A stretch of 64,000 nucleotides of DNA from Phycicoccus sp. CSK15P-2 (GCF_016888005.1 NZ_JAFDVE010000016.1:1-64000), one strand, 5' to 3'. Positions 26,251 to 34,759 are shown, counted from the first letter of the stretch. Notes: generated by a model from the letters alone, not told the origin. Numbers and translations are program-made.

Positions 26251-27536
26251 TCCGGCGCATCACGTGGCTCGTGGCGGCGTCGACCTCCGCGGTGGTCGTC
26301 GCGTTCGTGCTGCCGCTGGTGATCCTCATCTCCGGCCAGGCCGAGCAGCGGGCCGCGGAGTCCGCGCGTCAGCAGGCCGCGACCGTCGCCACGCTCGTCG
26401 CCACGCTGGACAACCCGGGCAACCTCGGTCGAGCCGTCGCCGACTCGTCCCTCCAGGGACCGGCGGTCATCGTCGTCCGCCCGGACGACACGACCGTCGG
26501 CAGCACCGTGCCGATGGACACGGGCCTTCGCCAGGACGTCGAGCAGGCGCGGCGGGAACGCGCGGCCTTCACCTCGCGTCACGGCAACGGCGTCGACGGT
26601 GTGGCGCCGGTGGCGCTCACCGACGGGATCCACGTCGTCGTGGCGCGGATTCCGTCCGACGAGCTGCGCAGCGGCGTGCCGGAGGCGACCGGCGTCGTCG
26701 TGCTCCTGGGTCTCGCGCTCGTCCTGCTGTCGGTGCTCGCCGCGCGCAACCTCGCACGCCGCATCGCCGTCCCGGTCATCGAGGTCGCCGACGTCGCCCA
26801 CCGTCTGCGCGAGGGGGACGCGGACGCCCGGGCGGTGCCCGGCGGGCCGGCCGAGACCCGTGAGCTCGGACGCGCCCTCAACGCCCTGGCCGACCGCATC
26901 CACGACCTCGTCGCCGCGGAGCGCGAGAACGTGGCGGACCTCGGACACCGGCTGCGGACGCCGGTGACGGCACTGCGCCTGGACGCCGACCTCGTGAGCG
27001 ACCCCGAGCTGAACCAGCGGCTTCGCGACCACGTGGACCACCTGCGTCGCAGCATCGACGACGTGGTCCGTGAGGCGCGGCGTCCGCTCGCGACGGAGCT
27101 GACCCGTGCCACCGAGCTCACGACGACCGTGCGGGACCGCGTGGCCTTCTGGAAACCGCTCGCGGAGGACTCGCACCGTCCGCTGACCCTCGACCAGTCC
27201 GGTGGCGATGCCTGGGTCTCGGTCGGCCGCGACGACGCCGACGAGCTCGTCGACACGTTGCTGGACAACGTCTTCGCGCACACGCCGGAGGGCACGAGGC
27301 TGCGGGTCGGGACCGTGGTGTCGGACGAGACGGCGCGTCTGGTGGTGGAGGACTCCGGGCCGGGCATGCCCCGGCCCTGGGCCGGCCGCGGCGACAGCGC
27401 CGCCGGGTCGACCGGGCTCGGCCTGGCCATCGTGCACCGGGTCGCCGAGGCGGCGGGTGGCAGCGTGCGGCTCGGCCGGTCGGACCTCGGCGGGCTGCGG
27501 GTCGAGGTGGACCTGCCCCTGGACTCGACCGCCTGA
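26247..27536 (+). CDS. Sensor histidine kinase
   Basis: A protein of 429 residues. First membrane segment (residues 5-28), a short extracytoplasmic sensing domain, second membrane segment (about 155-172, VVVLLGLALVLLSVLAA), HAMP domain (RNLARRIAVPVIEVADVAHRLREGD), dimerisation helix with the phospho-accepting His in NVADLGHRLRTPVTALRLD, and an ATPase domain with N box DELVDTLLDNVFAHTPEG, G1 VEDSGPGMP and G2 STGLGLAIVHRVAEAAGG. It phosphorylates the response regulator encoded just upstream. The signal cannot be told. No clear terminator directly follows. Confidence 0.95.
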   Translation: MIRRITWLVAASTSAVVVAFVLPLVILISGQAEQRAAESARQQAATVATLVATLDNPGNLGRAVADSSLQGPAVIVVRPDDTTVGSTVPMDTGLRQDVEQARRERAAFTSRHGNGVDGVAPVALTDGIHVVVARIPSDELRSGVPEATGVVVLLGLALVLLSVLAARNLARRIAVPVIEVADVAHRLREGDADARAVPGGPAETRELGRALNALADRIHDLVAAERENVADLGHRLRTPVTALRLDADLVSDPELNQRLRDHVDHLRRSIDDVVREARRPLATELTRATELTTTVRDRVAFWKPLAEDSHRPLTLDQSGGDAWVSVGRDDADELVDTLLDNVFAHTPEGTRLRVGTVVSDETARLVVEDSGPGMPRPWAGRGDSAAGSTGLGLAIVHRVAEAAGGSVRLGRSDLGGLRVEVDLPLDSTA

Positions 27537-27991
27537 CCGCGAGGCAGCACGAGGCCCGCAGCCGCTCGGCAGCAGGTGGCTCACGTGCCCTCCGGGGTGT
27601 CGGGTGGGAATGGCGCGGACCACCGGCCCGACACCTCGCCGACCGAGGATGCTCGCGCGCGTGCTAAGTGCATGTCGTCAGTTCGTCAAGAGACCGTCAA
27701 CGGTGGGCGTGTCGCGGTCCGCGCGATCCCTTCGGCGACGGGCCCGTCCCGGCGGTCGGGTGAACGACGAACTCGCAGGTCCCGATACCCATGAGGGTTT
27801 CTTAACATCGGGATGACGTCGCGTTGTCGTGGCGCGGGAGATGCTCTTTCTCGTCACCGGGTACATGAGCGGTCTCGGTGGCTGCCATGAGTCCACCCCC
27901 GCCCGCGGGACGGCCGGAACCGGGCGCGTCGGAACCCCTGCACCGACGCTCCTTCGGGACCGACCCGCGAGGCGGGGGTGGCGTCATTACG
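27537..27991. other. Gene-free stretch between convergent genes
   Basis: No convincing gene. The part 27660-27830 is locally less GC-rich (TTTCTTAACATCGGGATGACG and a segment near 27680 rich in GTCAA) and could hold a promoter or a small RNA, but no complete -35/-10 pair with a downstream coding frame was found. Short open frames here lack start signals and normal codon use. Confidence 0.4.
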
Positions 27992-28022
27992 GGCTCCTCC
28001 TGCGGTGCGGGCAGGAGGAGCC
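27992..28022. terminator. Terminator of the aminotransferase gene
   Basis: GGCTCCTCCTGC (27992-28003), seven-base loop, GCAGGAGGAGCC (28011-28022): a perfect 12-base stem nine bases after the stop of the minus-strand gene ending at 28032. It would also stop transcripts arriving from the kinase gene. Confidence 0.8.
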
Positions 28023-28031
28023 GGTGTCACC

Positions 28032-29396
28032 TCACCAGGGCAGCTCGACCGACAGGTCGCGGGGGTCGTCGGCCACGACCCAGCCCCCGTCGACATCCCG
28101 GGTGTACTCCACCCCGGGCCCCGTCGTGGCGAGTGCTCGGACGGCCGCGAGAAGGCGCTCCACGTGCTCCGGGGTCGTCGCCAGACCCGCGCTGACCCGC
28201 ACGGCGGTCGTGTGCTCGGGGGTGCTCGCGAGCAGTGCGTCGACGAGCAGGTGCGCACAGAACTTCCCGGCGCGGACCCCGATGCCGTACTCCGCCGACA
28301 GCGCCGCGGCGACGAGGTGGGCGTCGAGACCGTCGACCGTGAAGGCGACGACGGGGCCGCGGTCGGTGTCCGGCCCGAAGATCGACGACGTCCGCACACC
28401 GGGAATGTCCCGCAGCCCGTCCGACAGCCGTTCGGTGAGCACGTGCTCGTGCTGCTCGACGGCGGTCCGGTGCTCGCGCACCGCGGCGCAGGCGGCGGCC
28501 AGGGCCACGGCACCGAGCACGTTGGGGCTACCGCCCTCGTGCCGTGCCGGGCCCGTCGACCAGCGGATCGCATCCCGGGTGACCTCCGCGCTGGCCCCGC
28601 CGCCTGCGAGGTAGGGGTCGGCGGCGTCGAGCCAGTCCCGGCGACCCACGAGCGCTCCGGCGCCATAGGGCGCGTAGAGCTTGTGACCGGAGAAGGCGAC
28701 CCAGTCGGCACCGAGGGAGCCGAGGTCGACCGGCCGGTGGGCGACGAGCTGGGCGGCGTCGACGAGCACCCGCGCTCCGTGTCGCTGCGCGGTGCGGACC
28801 ACCTGGTCGAGCGGCCAGAGCTCACCGGTGACGTTGGACGCGCCCGCGACGACGACGAGCGGTGTCGGACCGTCCTCCAGGGCGGACAGCCGGGCGTCGA
28901 GCGCGGTCAGCGCCGACGCGACCCCCGCAGCGGGGACCGGGAGCCGGTGGACGTCCTCCGGCTGCCACGGGAGCAGCGACGCGTGGTGCTCGGACTCGAA
29001 CACGACCACCGGCGTCCCCGTGGGCAGCGCGCGGGCGAGGAGGGTCACCGCGTCGGTCGTGTTCCGGGTGAGGACGACGACGTCGTCCCGGCGGGCACCG
29101 ACGAACCGGGCGACCTCCTCCCGGGCCGCCTCGTAGTGGGCGCTGGTCACCCGGGAGAGCCAGCCCTGACCGCGGTGCACCGAGGAGTACGTCCGCACGG
29201 CCGTGTCGACGGCACGCACGACAGACTCCAGAGCCGGCGTGGAGGCCCCGTGGTCGAGGGCGGCGTAGTCGACCCAGGTGCCGTGGACGGTGGGCACCGG
29301 GCCGGGCCGCACGACGGCGGGGACCGGGACGTCGGGGGTGGTCAGCCGGTGGGCGAGGTGCAGGGCGGACTCGTCGACAGGTCGGATGCTGGACAT
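28032..29396 (-). CDS. Class V aminotransferase, cysteine desulfurase/selenocysteine lyase-like, under a SAM-IV riboswitch
   Basis: A protein of 454 residues. Fold type I PLP enzyme: substrate loop YAALDHGASTPAL, NTTDAVTLLARAL, ESEHHASLLPW (His stacking on PLP), VDAAQLVAHRPVDL and the PLP lysine in FSGHKLYAPYGAGALVG. The C-terminal GIGVRAGKFCAHLLVD has a cysteine where SufS-type desulfurases carry the catalytic one. The ATG at 29396 follows GAGGAGCC; the frame is open upstream but crosses the riboswitch. It has no suf/isc neighbours, and control by S-adenosylmethionine suggests a role in sulfur amino-acid metabolism, such as releasing sulfide from cysteine, rather than Fe-S cluster assembly. 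The reaction is inferred from family only. Confidence 0.9.
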   Translation of the reverse strand: MSSIRPVDESALHLAHRLTTPDVPVPAVVRPGPVPTVHGTWVDYAALDHGASTPALESVVRAVDTAVRTYSSVHRGQGWLSRVTSAHYEAAREEVARFVGARRDDVVVLTRNTTDAVTLLARALPTGTPVVVFESEHHASLLPWQPEDVHRLPVPAAGVASALTALDARLSALEDGPTPLVVVAGASNVTGELWPLDQVVRTAQRHGARVLVDAAQLVAHRPVDLGSLGADWVAFSGHKLYAPYGAGALVGRRDWLDAADPYLAGGGASAEVTRDAIRWSTGPARHEGGSPNVLGAVALAAACAAVREHRTAVEQHEHVLTERLSDGLRDIPGVRTSSIFGPDTDRGPVVAFTVDGLDAHLVAAALSAEYGIGVRAGKFCAHLLVDALLASTPEHTTAVRVSAGLATTPEHVERLLAAVRALATTGPGVEYTRDVDGGWVVADDPRDLSVELPW

Positions 29397-29401
29397 CGAG
29401 G

Positions 29402-29437
29402 CTCCTCGAGGGCCGAAGGACCCTCGGCCGCACCGGG
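29402..29437 (-). promoter_or_regulatory. Expression platform: alternative hairpins next to the ribosome-binding site
   Basis: Between the riboswitch and the ATG, CGAGGG (29426-29421) can pair with CCCTCG (29412-29407), whose last base is the first of the GAGGAG ribosome-binding site (29407-29402). A competing hairpin GGCCGA/TCGGCC shares bases with it. The two structures exclude each other, suggesting control of translation initiation. Confidence 0.45.
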
Positions 29438-29551
29438 ATCCCGCGCTTGCCGACGCCACCTCGGCGCCGACCAGGTCGTCACCCGGAGCACCCCACCGCG
29501 GAGGAGGGTTGCCGGCCAGCGAGCCGGGGCTTGGCGCTGGCACTCATGACC
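29438..29551 (-). promoter_or_regulatory. SAM-IV riboswitch
   Basis: Read on the minus strand, the segment has the successive conserved blocks of the SAM-IV class as I know them. These are GGTCATGAGTGCCAGCG, CAAGCCCCGGCTCGCTGG, CCGGCAACCCTCC, GCGGTGGGGTGC, CCGGGTGACGACC and the pseudoknot-side end GGCAAGCGCGGGATC. The P1 strands GGTC/GACC pair. The element binds S-adenosylmethionine; it lies about 40 bases upstream of the aminotransferase start. SAM-IV elements occur mainly in Actinobacteria upstream of sulfur-metabolism genes. A covariance-model search would settle the call. Confidence 0.9.
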
Positions 29552-29605
29552 TACGCCGACAGTGTGCCCTCGCCGAGGGGCGCCCGTCAGCCGCCGTCCG
29601 CTGGA

Positions 29606-29631
29606 CGAGAGAACCCCCGGGGGTTCTCTCG
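29606..29631 (-). terminator. Terminator after leuS
   Basis: A perfect 26-base palindrome with arms CGAGAGAACCCCC / GGGGGTTCTCTCG, ten bases after the leuS stop. It also separates leuS from the riboswitch transcript. Confidence 0.8.
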
Positions 29632-29641
29632 CCCGTCCGCC

Positions 29642-32548
29642 TCAGGCCGGGACGACGTTGACGAGCCCGGGCGCCCGCACGATGACGGTGCGCACTCCCC
29701 CGGCCGTCGCCTCCTGCACCTTGGGACGGGCCAGCGCCAGCTCGCGCAGCGCGTCCTCGGCGATGTCGCTCGGGACCTCGATGCGGTCGCGGACCTTGCC
29801 CTTGATCTGGACGACACAGGTGACCGTGTCGTCGACGAGCAGGCCGGGGTCGGCCACCGGGAAGGGCTGGTACACGAGCGAGCGGTCGTGCCCGAGACGG
29901 GCCCAGAGCTCCTCGGCGATGTGCGGCGCGAGCGGCGCGACCATGAGGACGAGCGCCTCGGCCGCCTCGCGGGGCACACCGCCCTCGAGCTTGGTCAGCG
30001 CGTTGTTGAGCTCGGTGAGCCGCGCGATGGCGGTGTTGAACCCGAGCGAGCCGAAGTCGGTGCGGACGGCGTCGACCGTGCGGTGCAGCACCCGGGTCGT
30101 GGCGTCGTCGAGCGGGGTGTCGACGACGCGCAGGGCGCCGGTCTCCTCGTCGACGACGTTGCGCCACAGCCGCTGGAGGAAGCGCTGGCTGCCGACGACG
30201 GCACGGGTGTCCCACGGCTTGCTCTGCTCGAGCGGGCCGAGACCCATCTCGTAGAGCCGGAAGGTGTCGGCGCCGAACGCCGCGTACATGTCGTCCGGGC
30301 TGACCATGTTCTTCAGCGACTTGCCGATCTTCCCGAACTCACGCGAGACCGGGGCACCGCCGTGGGTGAAGGTCTGCCGGCCGTCGTCGTCGACGTGCTC
30401 CTCGACCTCACCGGCCTCGACGTACTGGCCGCGGGCGTCGGTGTAGGCGGGGGCCTGGATGTAGCCCTGGGCGAAGTACGTGCGGAACGGCTCGCCCGAG
30501 GCGAGGTGCCCGAGGTCGTGCAGCACCTTGTGCCAGAACCGGGCGTAGAGCAGGTGCAGCACGGCGTGCTCGACGCCACCGACGTAGAGGTCGACGCCAC
30601 CCGGGTCGCGGGTCCCGGCCGGCGCGCCGGCGACCGGCTCGGGGCGCGGGCCCATCCAGTAGGCCTCGTTCTCGGGGTCGACGAGCGCGGCGTCGTTCGC
30701 CGGGTCGAGGTAGCGCAGGTAGTACCAGCAGGAGCCGGCCCACTGCGGCATGACGTTGGTGTCCCGGCGGAAGGTGCGCGGGCCCCGGCCGTCACCGAGG
30801 TCGAGCTCGACGGTGACCCACTCGTGGTCGCGGGCGAGCGGCGGTTCCGGCTCGCTGTGGGCGTCCTGCGGGTCGTAGACCTTCGGGCTGTAGTCGGGGA
30901 CGTCCGGCAGCTCGACGGGCAGCTGGTCCTCGGGCACTCCGTGGGCGATGCCGTCCTCGTCGAAGACGACGGGGAAGGGCTCGCCCCAGTAGCGCTGGCG
31001 GGCGAAGAGCCAGTCGCGCAGCTTGTACGTGACGGCACCCTCGCCGAGGCCCTCGGCCTCCAGCCAGCCGATGATCCGCTCCTTGGCCTCGGCGACGCCG
31101 AGGCCGTCGAGGCTCACCTCGTCGTTGGCGGAGTTCATCGCCGGGCCGTCGCCGGTGTAGGCCGTGGACTCGTCGTGGCCCTCGGGGGGTCGCACGGTGC
31201 GGACGACGGGCAGGGCGTAGGCGGCCGCGAAGTCCCAGTCGCGCTCGTCCTGGGCCGGCACGGCCATGATCGCCCCGGTGCCGTAGCCCATGAGGACGTA
31301 GTCGGCGACGAACACCGGCACCCGGGCTCCGTTCACCGGGTTGACGGCCCATCCGCCCGTGAAGACACCGGTCTTGGCCTTGCCCTCGTCCTGGCGCTCG
31401 GCGTCGGTCTTGGCCGCGGCGGCGGCCCGGTAGCCGGCGACCGCCTCGGCCGGGGTGGCCGCACCGCCGGTCCAGGCGTCCTTGGTGCCCTCGGGCCAGC
31501 CGCCCTCGGGCACGAGGGTCTCGACGAGCGGGTGCTCGGGGGCGAGCACCATGAAGGTGGCGCCGAACAGCGTGTCCGGGCGGGTGGTGAAGACCTCGAT
31601 GCCGGCGCCTTCGCCGGCATCGACGGCGAACGTCACCCGGGCGCCCTGGCTGCGCCCGATCCAGTTGCGCTGCATCGTCTTGACCTTCTCGGGCCACTCG
31701 ACGCGGTCGAGGTCGTCGGCGAGACGGTCGGCGTACTCGGTGATCCGCATGACCCACTGGCGCAGGTTGCGCTTGAAGACCGGGTAGTTGCCGCGGTCGG
31801 AGCGGCCCTCGTTCGTGACCTCCTCGTTGGCCAGCACGGTGCCGAGGCCGGGACACCAGTTGACCTCGGCCTCGACCGACTGCACGAGCCGGCGGGCGTC
31901 GAGCAGCGCGGCCCGCTCGGTGTGGGAGAGGTCGTCCCAGGCGCGGCCGTCGGGCGTGGGCCGGGCGCCGCCGCGGTACTCCTCGACGAGCTCGGCGATG
32001 GGGCGGGCCCGGCCGGTGCCGCCGTCCGCGCGCTCGGCCTCCGGGTCGTACCAGGAGTCGAAGATCTGGAGGAAGATCCACTGCGTCCAGCGGTAGTAGT
32101 CGGGGTCGATGGTGCGGATGGCGCGGCGGTCGTCGTGGCCGAGGCCGAGGCGGCGCAGCTGGCGCGCCATGATCGTGATGTTCTCCTCGGTGGTCTTGCG
32201 CGGGTGCTGTCCGGTCTGCACGGCGTACTGCTCGGCGGGCAGGCCGAAGGCGTCGTAGCCGAGGCAGTGCAGGACGTTGCGGCCGAGCATCCGGTTGTAC
32301 CGGGCGTAGACGTCGGTGGCGATGTAGCCGAGGGGGTGCCCGACGTGCAGGCCCGCACCACTCGGGTACGGGAACATGTCGAGGACGAGCAGGTGGCCCC
32401 CCGGGTGCTCGGCGACGCCGGCGGGGTCGGCCCACGGGCCGGCCGGGTTGGGGGCGCGGAAGGTGCCCTGCTCCTCCCAGCGGTCCTGCCACGCGACCTC
32501 GATCTGTCCGGCCAGCTCGGCGGTGTAGCGGTACGGGGTCTCGCTCAT
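29642..32548 (-). CDS. leuS: Leucyl-tRNA synthetase
   Basis: A protein of 968 residues, a class I synthetase charging tRNA-Leu. The HIGH-type motif is HVGHPLGY (in [16 protein letters not shown]), the editing domain (CP1) lies about 230-430 ([34 protein letters not shown]) and the KMSKS-type motif is [14 protein letters not shown]. The C-terminus holds the anticodon-binding helices and a short tail domain ending in VNVVPA. The ATG at 32548 (GAGGACG upstream) gives [14 protein letters not shown]; an in-frame ATG at 32593 lies within the attenuator's T run and is rejected. Expression is predicted to depend on leucine-tRNA charging through the leader upstream. Alone in its transcription unit. 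Confidence 0.97.
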   Translation of the reverse strand: MSETPYRYTAELAGQIEVAWQDRWEEQGTFRAPNPAGPWADPAGVAEHPGGHLLVLDMFPYPSGAGLHVGHPLGYIATDVYARYNRMLGRNVLHCLGYDAFGLPAEQYAVQTGQHPRKTTEENITIMARQLRRLGLGHDDRRAIRTIDPDYYRWTQWIFLQIFDSWYDPEAERADGGTGRARPIAELVEEYRGGARPTPDGRAWDDLSHTERAALLDARRLVQSVEAEVNWCPGLGTVLANEEVTNEGRSDRGNYPVFKRNLRQWVMRITEYADRLADDLDRVEWPEKVKTMQRNWIGRSQGARVTFAVDAGEGAGIEVFTTRPDTLFGATFMVLAPEHPLVETLVPEGGWPEGTKDAWTGGAATPAEAVAGYRAAAAAKTDAERQDEGKAKTGVFTGGWAVNPVNGARVPVFVADYVLMGYGTGAIMAVPAQDERDWDFAAAYALPVVRTVRPPEGHDESTAYTGDGPAMNSANDEVSLDGLGVAEAKERIIGWLEAEGLGEGAVTYKLRDWLFARQRYWGEPFPVVFDEDGIAHGVPEDQLPVELPDVPDYSPKVYDPQDAHSEPEPPLARDHEWVTVELDLGDGRGPRTFRRDTNVMPQWAGSCWYYLRYLDPANDAALVDPENEAYWMGPRPEPVAGAPAGTRDPGGVDLYVGGVEHAVLHLLYARFWHKVLHDLGHLASGEPFRTYFAQGYIQAPAYTDARGQYVEAGEVEEHVDDDGRQTFTHGGAPVSREFGKIGKSLKNMVSPDDMYAAFGADTFRLYEMGLGPLEQSKPWDTRAVVGSQRFLQRLWRNVVDEETGALRVVDTPLDDATTRVLHRTVDAVRTDFGSLGFNTAIARLTELNNALTKLEGGVPREAAEALVLMVAPLAPHIAEELWARLGHDRSLVYQPFPVADPGLLVDDTVTCVVQIKGKVRDRIEVPSDIAEDALRELALARPKVQEATAGGVRTVIVRAPGLVNVVPA

Positions 32549-32594
32549 CTCGTCCTCGTCGGTTCGTCTCGGTGTCGGGTGTCCCGCAGCCATG

Positions 32595-32619
32595 AAAAAA
32601 CCCCTCGCACAGGAGGGGT
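32595..32619 (-). terminator. Intrinsic terminator (attenuator) in the leuS leader
   Basis: On the minus strand ACCCCTC (32619-32613), six-base loop CTGTGC, GAGGGGT (32606-32600) followed by an uninterrupted run of T (32600-32595). A true Rho-independent terminator with U tract, unusual in this window, located between the leader peptide and leuS. Confidence 0.9.
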
Positions 32620-32620
32620 C

Positions 32621-32648
32621 GCCGCGCGGGCCGTGGGGCCGGCGCGGC
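32621..32648 (-). promoter_or_regulatory. Leader hairpin between leader peptide and terminator
   Basis: GCCGCGCCGGCC and GGCCCGCGCGGC pair at 11 of 12 positions around a four-base loop. The 5' arm starts at the last base of the leader stop codon. GGCCCC inside it could alternatively pair with GGGGUU of the terminator (two G-U pairs), a possible antiterminator. Confidence 0.6.
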
Positions 32649-32674
32649 TAGGGAAGAAGCAGGAACCTCGCCAC
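32648..32674 (-). CDS. leuS leader peptide (Leu-Leu-Leu), leaderless
   Basis: GTG GCG AGG TTC CTG CTT CTT CCC TAG encodes (M/V)ARFLLLP. Three leucine codons in a row, two of them CTT, which is rare in DNA of this GC content, are followed by proline and stop. A -10 box (TACCCT, 32686-32681) lies six bases before the GTG, so the transcript probably begins at the start codon. Slow translation at the Leu codons when charged tRNA-Leu is scarce would disturb the following hairpin (32621-32648) and prevent the terminator at 32595-32619, allowing leuS transcription. This is the layout of ribosome-mediated attenuation; its operation here is inferred. Confidence 0.82.
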   Translation of the reverse strand: MARFLLLP

Positions 32675-32680
32675 GGGCTC

Positions 32681-32686
32681 AGGGTA
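32681..32686 (-). promoter_or_regulatory. -10 box of the leuS leader transcript
   Basis: TACCCT on the minus strand, six bases before the leader GTG. No good -35 was found about 17 bases further upstream. Confidence 0.55.
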
Positions 32687-32734
32687 CCGCAGCGGCGGCA
32701 CGACCGCGGTCGGCGACCGTGCCGCCCGGCGGGC

Positions 32735-33205
32735 TCAGTGCATCCCGTGGACGACGGCGTGCCCGCGGCCCCGGGAGATGAGCCACCGGTTGACGGGCAC
32801 CGTGACGACGAACGCCACCGCGAGCGAGAACGCCAGCGCGGCCCAGAACAGCACCGTGACCGGGCCGGCGTCCATGGCGCCGGGCACGAGGACCATCACC
32901 GCGTTGTCGACGACCTCCATGACGGCGATGGAGACCGTGTCGGCCGCGACGGTCAGCCCGAGGGCCGAGCCGAGCGCCACGCCGGCCCGCAGGATCGGGG
33001 TGAGGGTGAGCGCGTAGCCGAAGACGAAGGCGAGCGCCACCGACAGCACGACGGTGGCGCCGGTCGAGAACCCGGCTGCGGTCCCCACGACCATGCCGAG
33101 GACCTCGCCGATGGCGCATCCCGTGAGGCAGTGCAGCGTCGCGCTGGCCGCCTGTCCCCAGGTGGCCGGTCCGTGGTCGGTGGTCGGGTGCGTGTGCTCG
33201 CTCAT
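32735..33205 (-). CDS. DUF4396 membrane protein, probably copper-regulated
   Basis: A protein of 156 residues with four hydrophobic segments. The first holds a His/Cys-rich motif, SATLHCLTGCAIGEVLGMVVG, that marks DUF4396; the helices end in VNRWLISRGRGHAVVHGMH. The N-terminus is His-rich (EHTHPTTDHG) and the C-terminus also has several His and Met, suggesting metal contact. A perfect CsoR-type operator stands 16 bases upstream of the ATG, so copper-responsive expression is likely. DUF4396 has no established function; the guess is copper handling at the membrane. Confidence 0.88.
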   Translation of the reverse strand: MSEHTHPTTDHGPATWGQAASATLHCLTGCAIGEVLGMVVGTAAGFSTGATVVLSVALAFVFGYALTLTPILRAGVALGSALGLTVAADTVSIAVMEVVDNAVMVLVPGAMDAGPVTVLFWAALAFSLAVAFVVTVPVNRWLISRGRGHAVVHGMH

Positions 33206-33220
33206 GCGCGCGACAACGAG

Positions 33221-33237
33221 ATACCCCTATGGGGTAT
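33221..33237. promoter_or_regulatory. CsoR/RicR-type copper operator
   Basis: ATACCCC-TAT-GGGGTAT is a perfect inverted repeat containing TACCC...GGGTA, the core recognised by CsoR-family copper repressors. It lies 16 bases before the DUF4396 start codon, where a bound repressor would cover the promoter. No csoR gene is in the window. Confidence 0.75.
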
Positions 33238-33273
33238 TCCTGTCCGCGGCATCGTGCCGGCCGCGCCTGGCGC

Positions 33274-34746
33274 TCAGCGCAGCTCGAGGACGCCGTCGTC
33301 GACGCGGCCGAGCCGGGTCGTCGCGAGGTCGTACGCGTAGCTCTGCACGACCCGCCACGGCGCGTGCTCGCCCTGCCGCGGAAGGAGGTGCCGCCCCCGA
33401 CGGATGTAGCCCGAGGTGAGGTCGAGCAGCGGACGGTCGGCACCGCCCGAGCCGTCCCACCGGGGCACCGCCACGGTCCGGCCGTGCCGCTCCATCCACC
33501 GGCGCAGCGAGCCGAACCACCGGGCCGTGAGGTCGGCGCGCAGCGTCCAGCTCGCGTTGGTGTACCCGACCGCGAGGACGAGGTTCGGCACGTCGGAGAG
33601 CATGCAGCCCTTGTAGACATGTCTCGTGGGGACGTCGACCGGACAGCCGTCGACGACGAGCTCCGCTCCTCCGCAGATCTCTAGCCGCAGCCCGGTGGCC
33701 GTGACCACGACGTCGGCCCCGACCACCGTCCCGTCGGTGAGCCGTACCCCCTCGGGGACGAGCCGGTCGACCGTGCCCGTCACGACCTCGGCGTCGCCCG
33801 ACGCGAGCACCTCGAGGAGGTCGCCGTCCGGTGCGACGCAGACCCGCTGGTCCCACGGGTCGTACGCGGGCGAGAAGTGGACGTCCACCGGGTAGCCCTC
33901 CGGCAGCCGGGCGACGAGCCGGTCGCGCAGGACCCGGCGGCCGCCCTCGGGGTAGCGCCGCAGCAGCTGGTACGTGAGCGTCGACAGCGCGACGTTCTTG
34001 GCCCGGACGGCGCGGTGTGCAGCCCCGGCCGGCAGCAGGCGCCGGGCGAGGTCGGCGAGCCCGTCGGTGTTGGGCAGCGCCACGACGTAGCCCGGGCTGC
34101 GCTGCAGCATCGTCACGTGCGCGGCGCCGGCCTCGACGATCGCGGGGAGGAGGGTGACCGCCGTCGCGCCGCTCCCGATGACGACGACGCGTCTCCCGTC
34201 GAGCGCGAGGTCCTCCGGCCAGTGCTGCGGGTGCACGACCGGGCCGGCGAAGTCGTCCCGGCCCGGGAAGTCGACCACGTACCCGGACTCGTAGCTGTAG
34301 TAGCCCGTCGCGAGGTGGACGAAGCGCGCGCGATGGGTGAGCACCTCACCGTCGCCGCGCCGCGCCGTCACCGTCCAGCGACGGTCGTGCGCGGACCACT
34401 CGAGACCGGTGACCCGCTGCCCGAGGTGGATGCGCTCGGTCACCCCGTACGCCTCCGCCGTCTCGTGCACGTACCGGAGGATCTCCTCGGCACGGGCGAT
34501 CGACGTCGCACCCCGCCACGGCCGGAACGGGAACCCGAGCGTGTACATGTCCGAGTCCGAGCGGACGCCCGGGTACCGGAAGAGGTCCCACGTGCCGCCG
34601 ATGGCGTCGCGCGCCTCGAGGAGGGCCCAGGACGGTGCGGGGTCCTCCATCGCGAGCCGGCAGCCGGCGTCGACACCCGAGATGCCCGCCCCGACGACGA
34701 GGACGTCGACGTCCAGGGGTGGTGGGGCCGGGGGGTCGTGGCGCAT
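33274..34746 (-). CDS. Flavin-containing monooxygenase, EthA/Baeyer-Villiger type
   Basis: A protein of 490 residues. FAD-binding VLVVGAGISGVDAGCRL, then GGTWDLFRYPGVRSDSDMYTLGFPF, which is the signature region of EthA-type Baeyer-Villiger enzymes, NADPH-binding VVVIGSGATAVTLLPAI and the late VTATGLRL. EthA-like enzymes insert oxygen next to ketones or oxidise thioamides. The ATG at 34746 has a -10 box seven bases upstream, so the mRNA is probably leaderless. Divergent from the glutathione-peroxidase operon. Physiological substrate unknown. Confidence 0.9.
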   Translation of the reverse strand: MRHDPPAPPPLDVDVLVVGAGISGVDAGCRLAMEDPAPSWALLEARDAIGGTWDLFRYPGVRSDSDMYTLGFPFRPWRGATSIARAEEILRYVHETAEAYGVTERIHLGQRVTGLEWSAHDRRWTVTARRGDGEVLTHRARFVHLATGYYSYESGYVVDFPGRDDFAGPVVHPQHWPEDLALDGRRVVVIGSGATAVTLLPAIVEAGAAHVTMLQRSPGYVVALPNTDGLADLARRLLPAGAAHRAVRAKNVALSTLTYQLLRRYPEGGRRVLRDRLVARLPEGYPVDVHFSPAYDPWDQRVCVAPDGDLLEVLASGDAEVVTGTVDRLVPEGVRLTDGTVVGADVVVTATGLRLEICGGAELVVDGCPVDVPTRHVYKGCMLSDVPNLVLAVGYTNASWTLRADLTARWFGSLRRWMERHGRTVAVPRWDGSGGADRPLLDLTSGYIRRGRHLLPRQGEHAPWRVVQSYAYDLATTRLGRVDDGVLELR

Positions 34747-34753
34747 CGGCCCA

Positions 34754-34759
34754 AGGGTA
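34754..34759 (-). promoter_or_regulatory. -10 box of leaderless monooxygenase gene
   Basis: TACCCT on the minus strand, seven bases before the ATG at 34746. Confidence 0.5.

Noticed and set aside
27829-28031. Small protein gene between the histidine kinase and aminotransferase genes
   Set aside because: Possible starts (27829, 27878, 27887) lack a ribosome-binding site or -10 box, the frames run into the aminotransferase gene antisense, and composition is Arg/Pro-rich as in non-coding high-GC frames.
32546-32593. Alternative leuS start at the ATG at 32593
   Set aside because: The ATG is only two bases past the T run of the leader terminator, lacks a ribosome-binding site and would add 15 non-homologous residues; the ATG at 32548 has GAGGACG upstream.
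32595-32686. T-box riboswitch upstream of leuS
   Set aside because: The leader is too short, and no T-box core or specifier loop was seen; a translated Leu-Leu-Leu leader explains the arrangement better.
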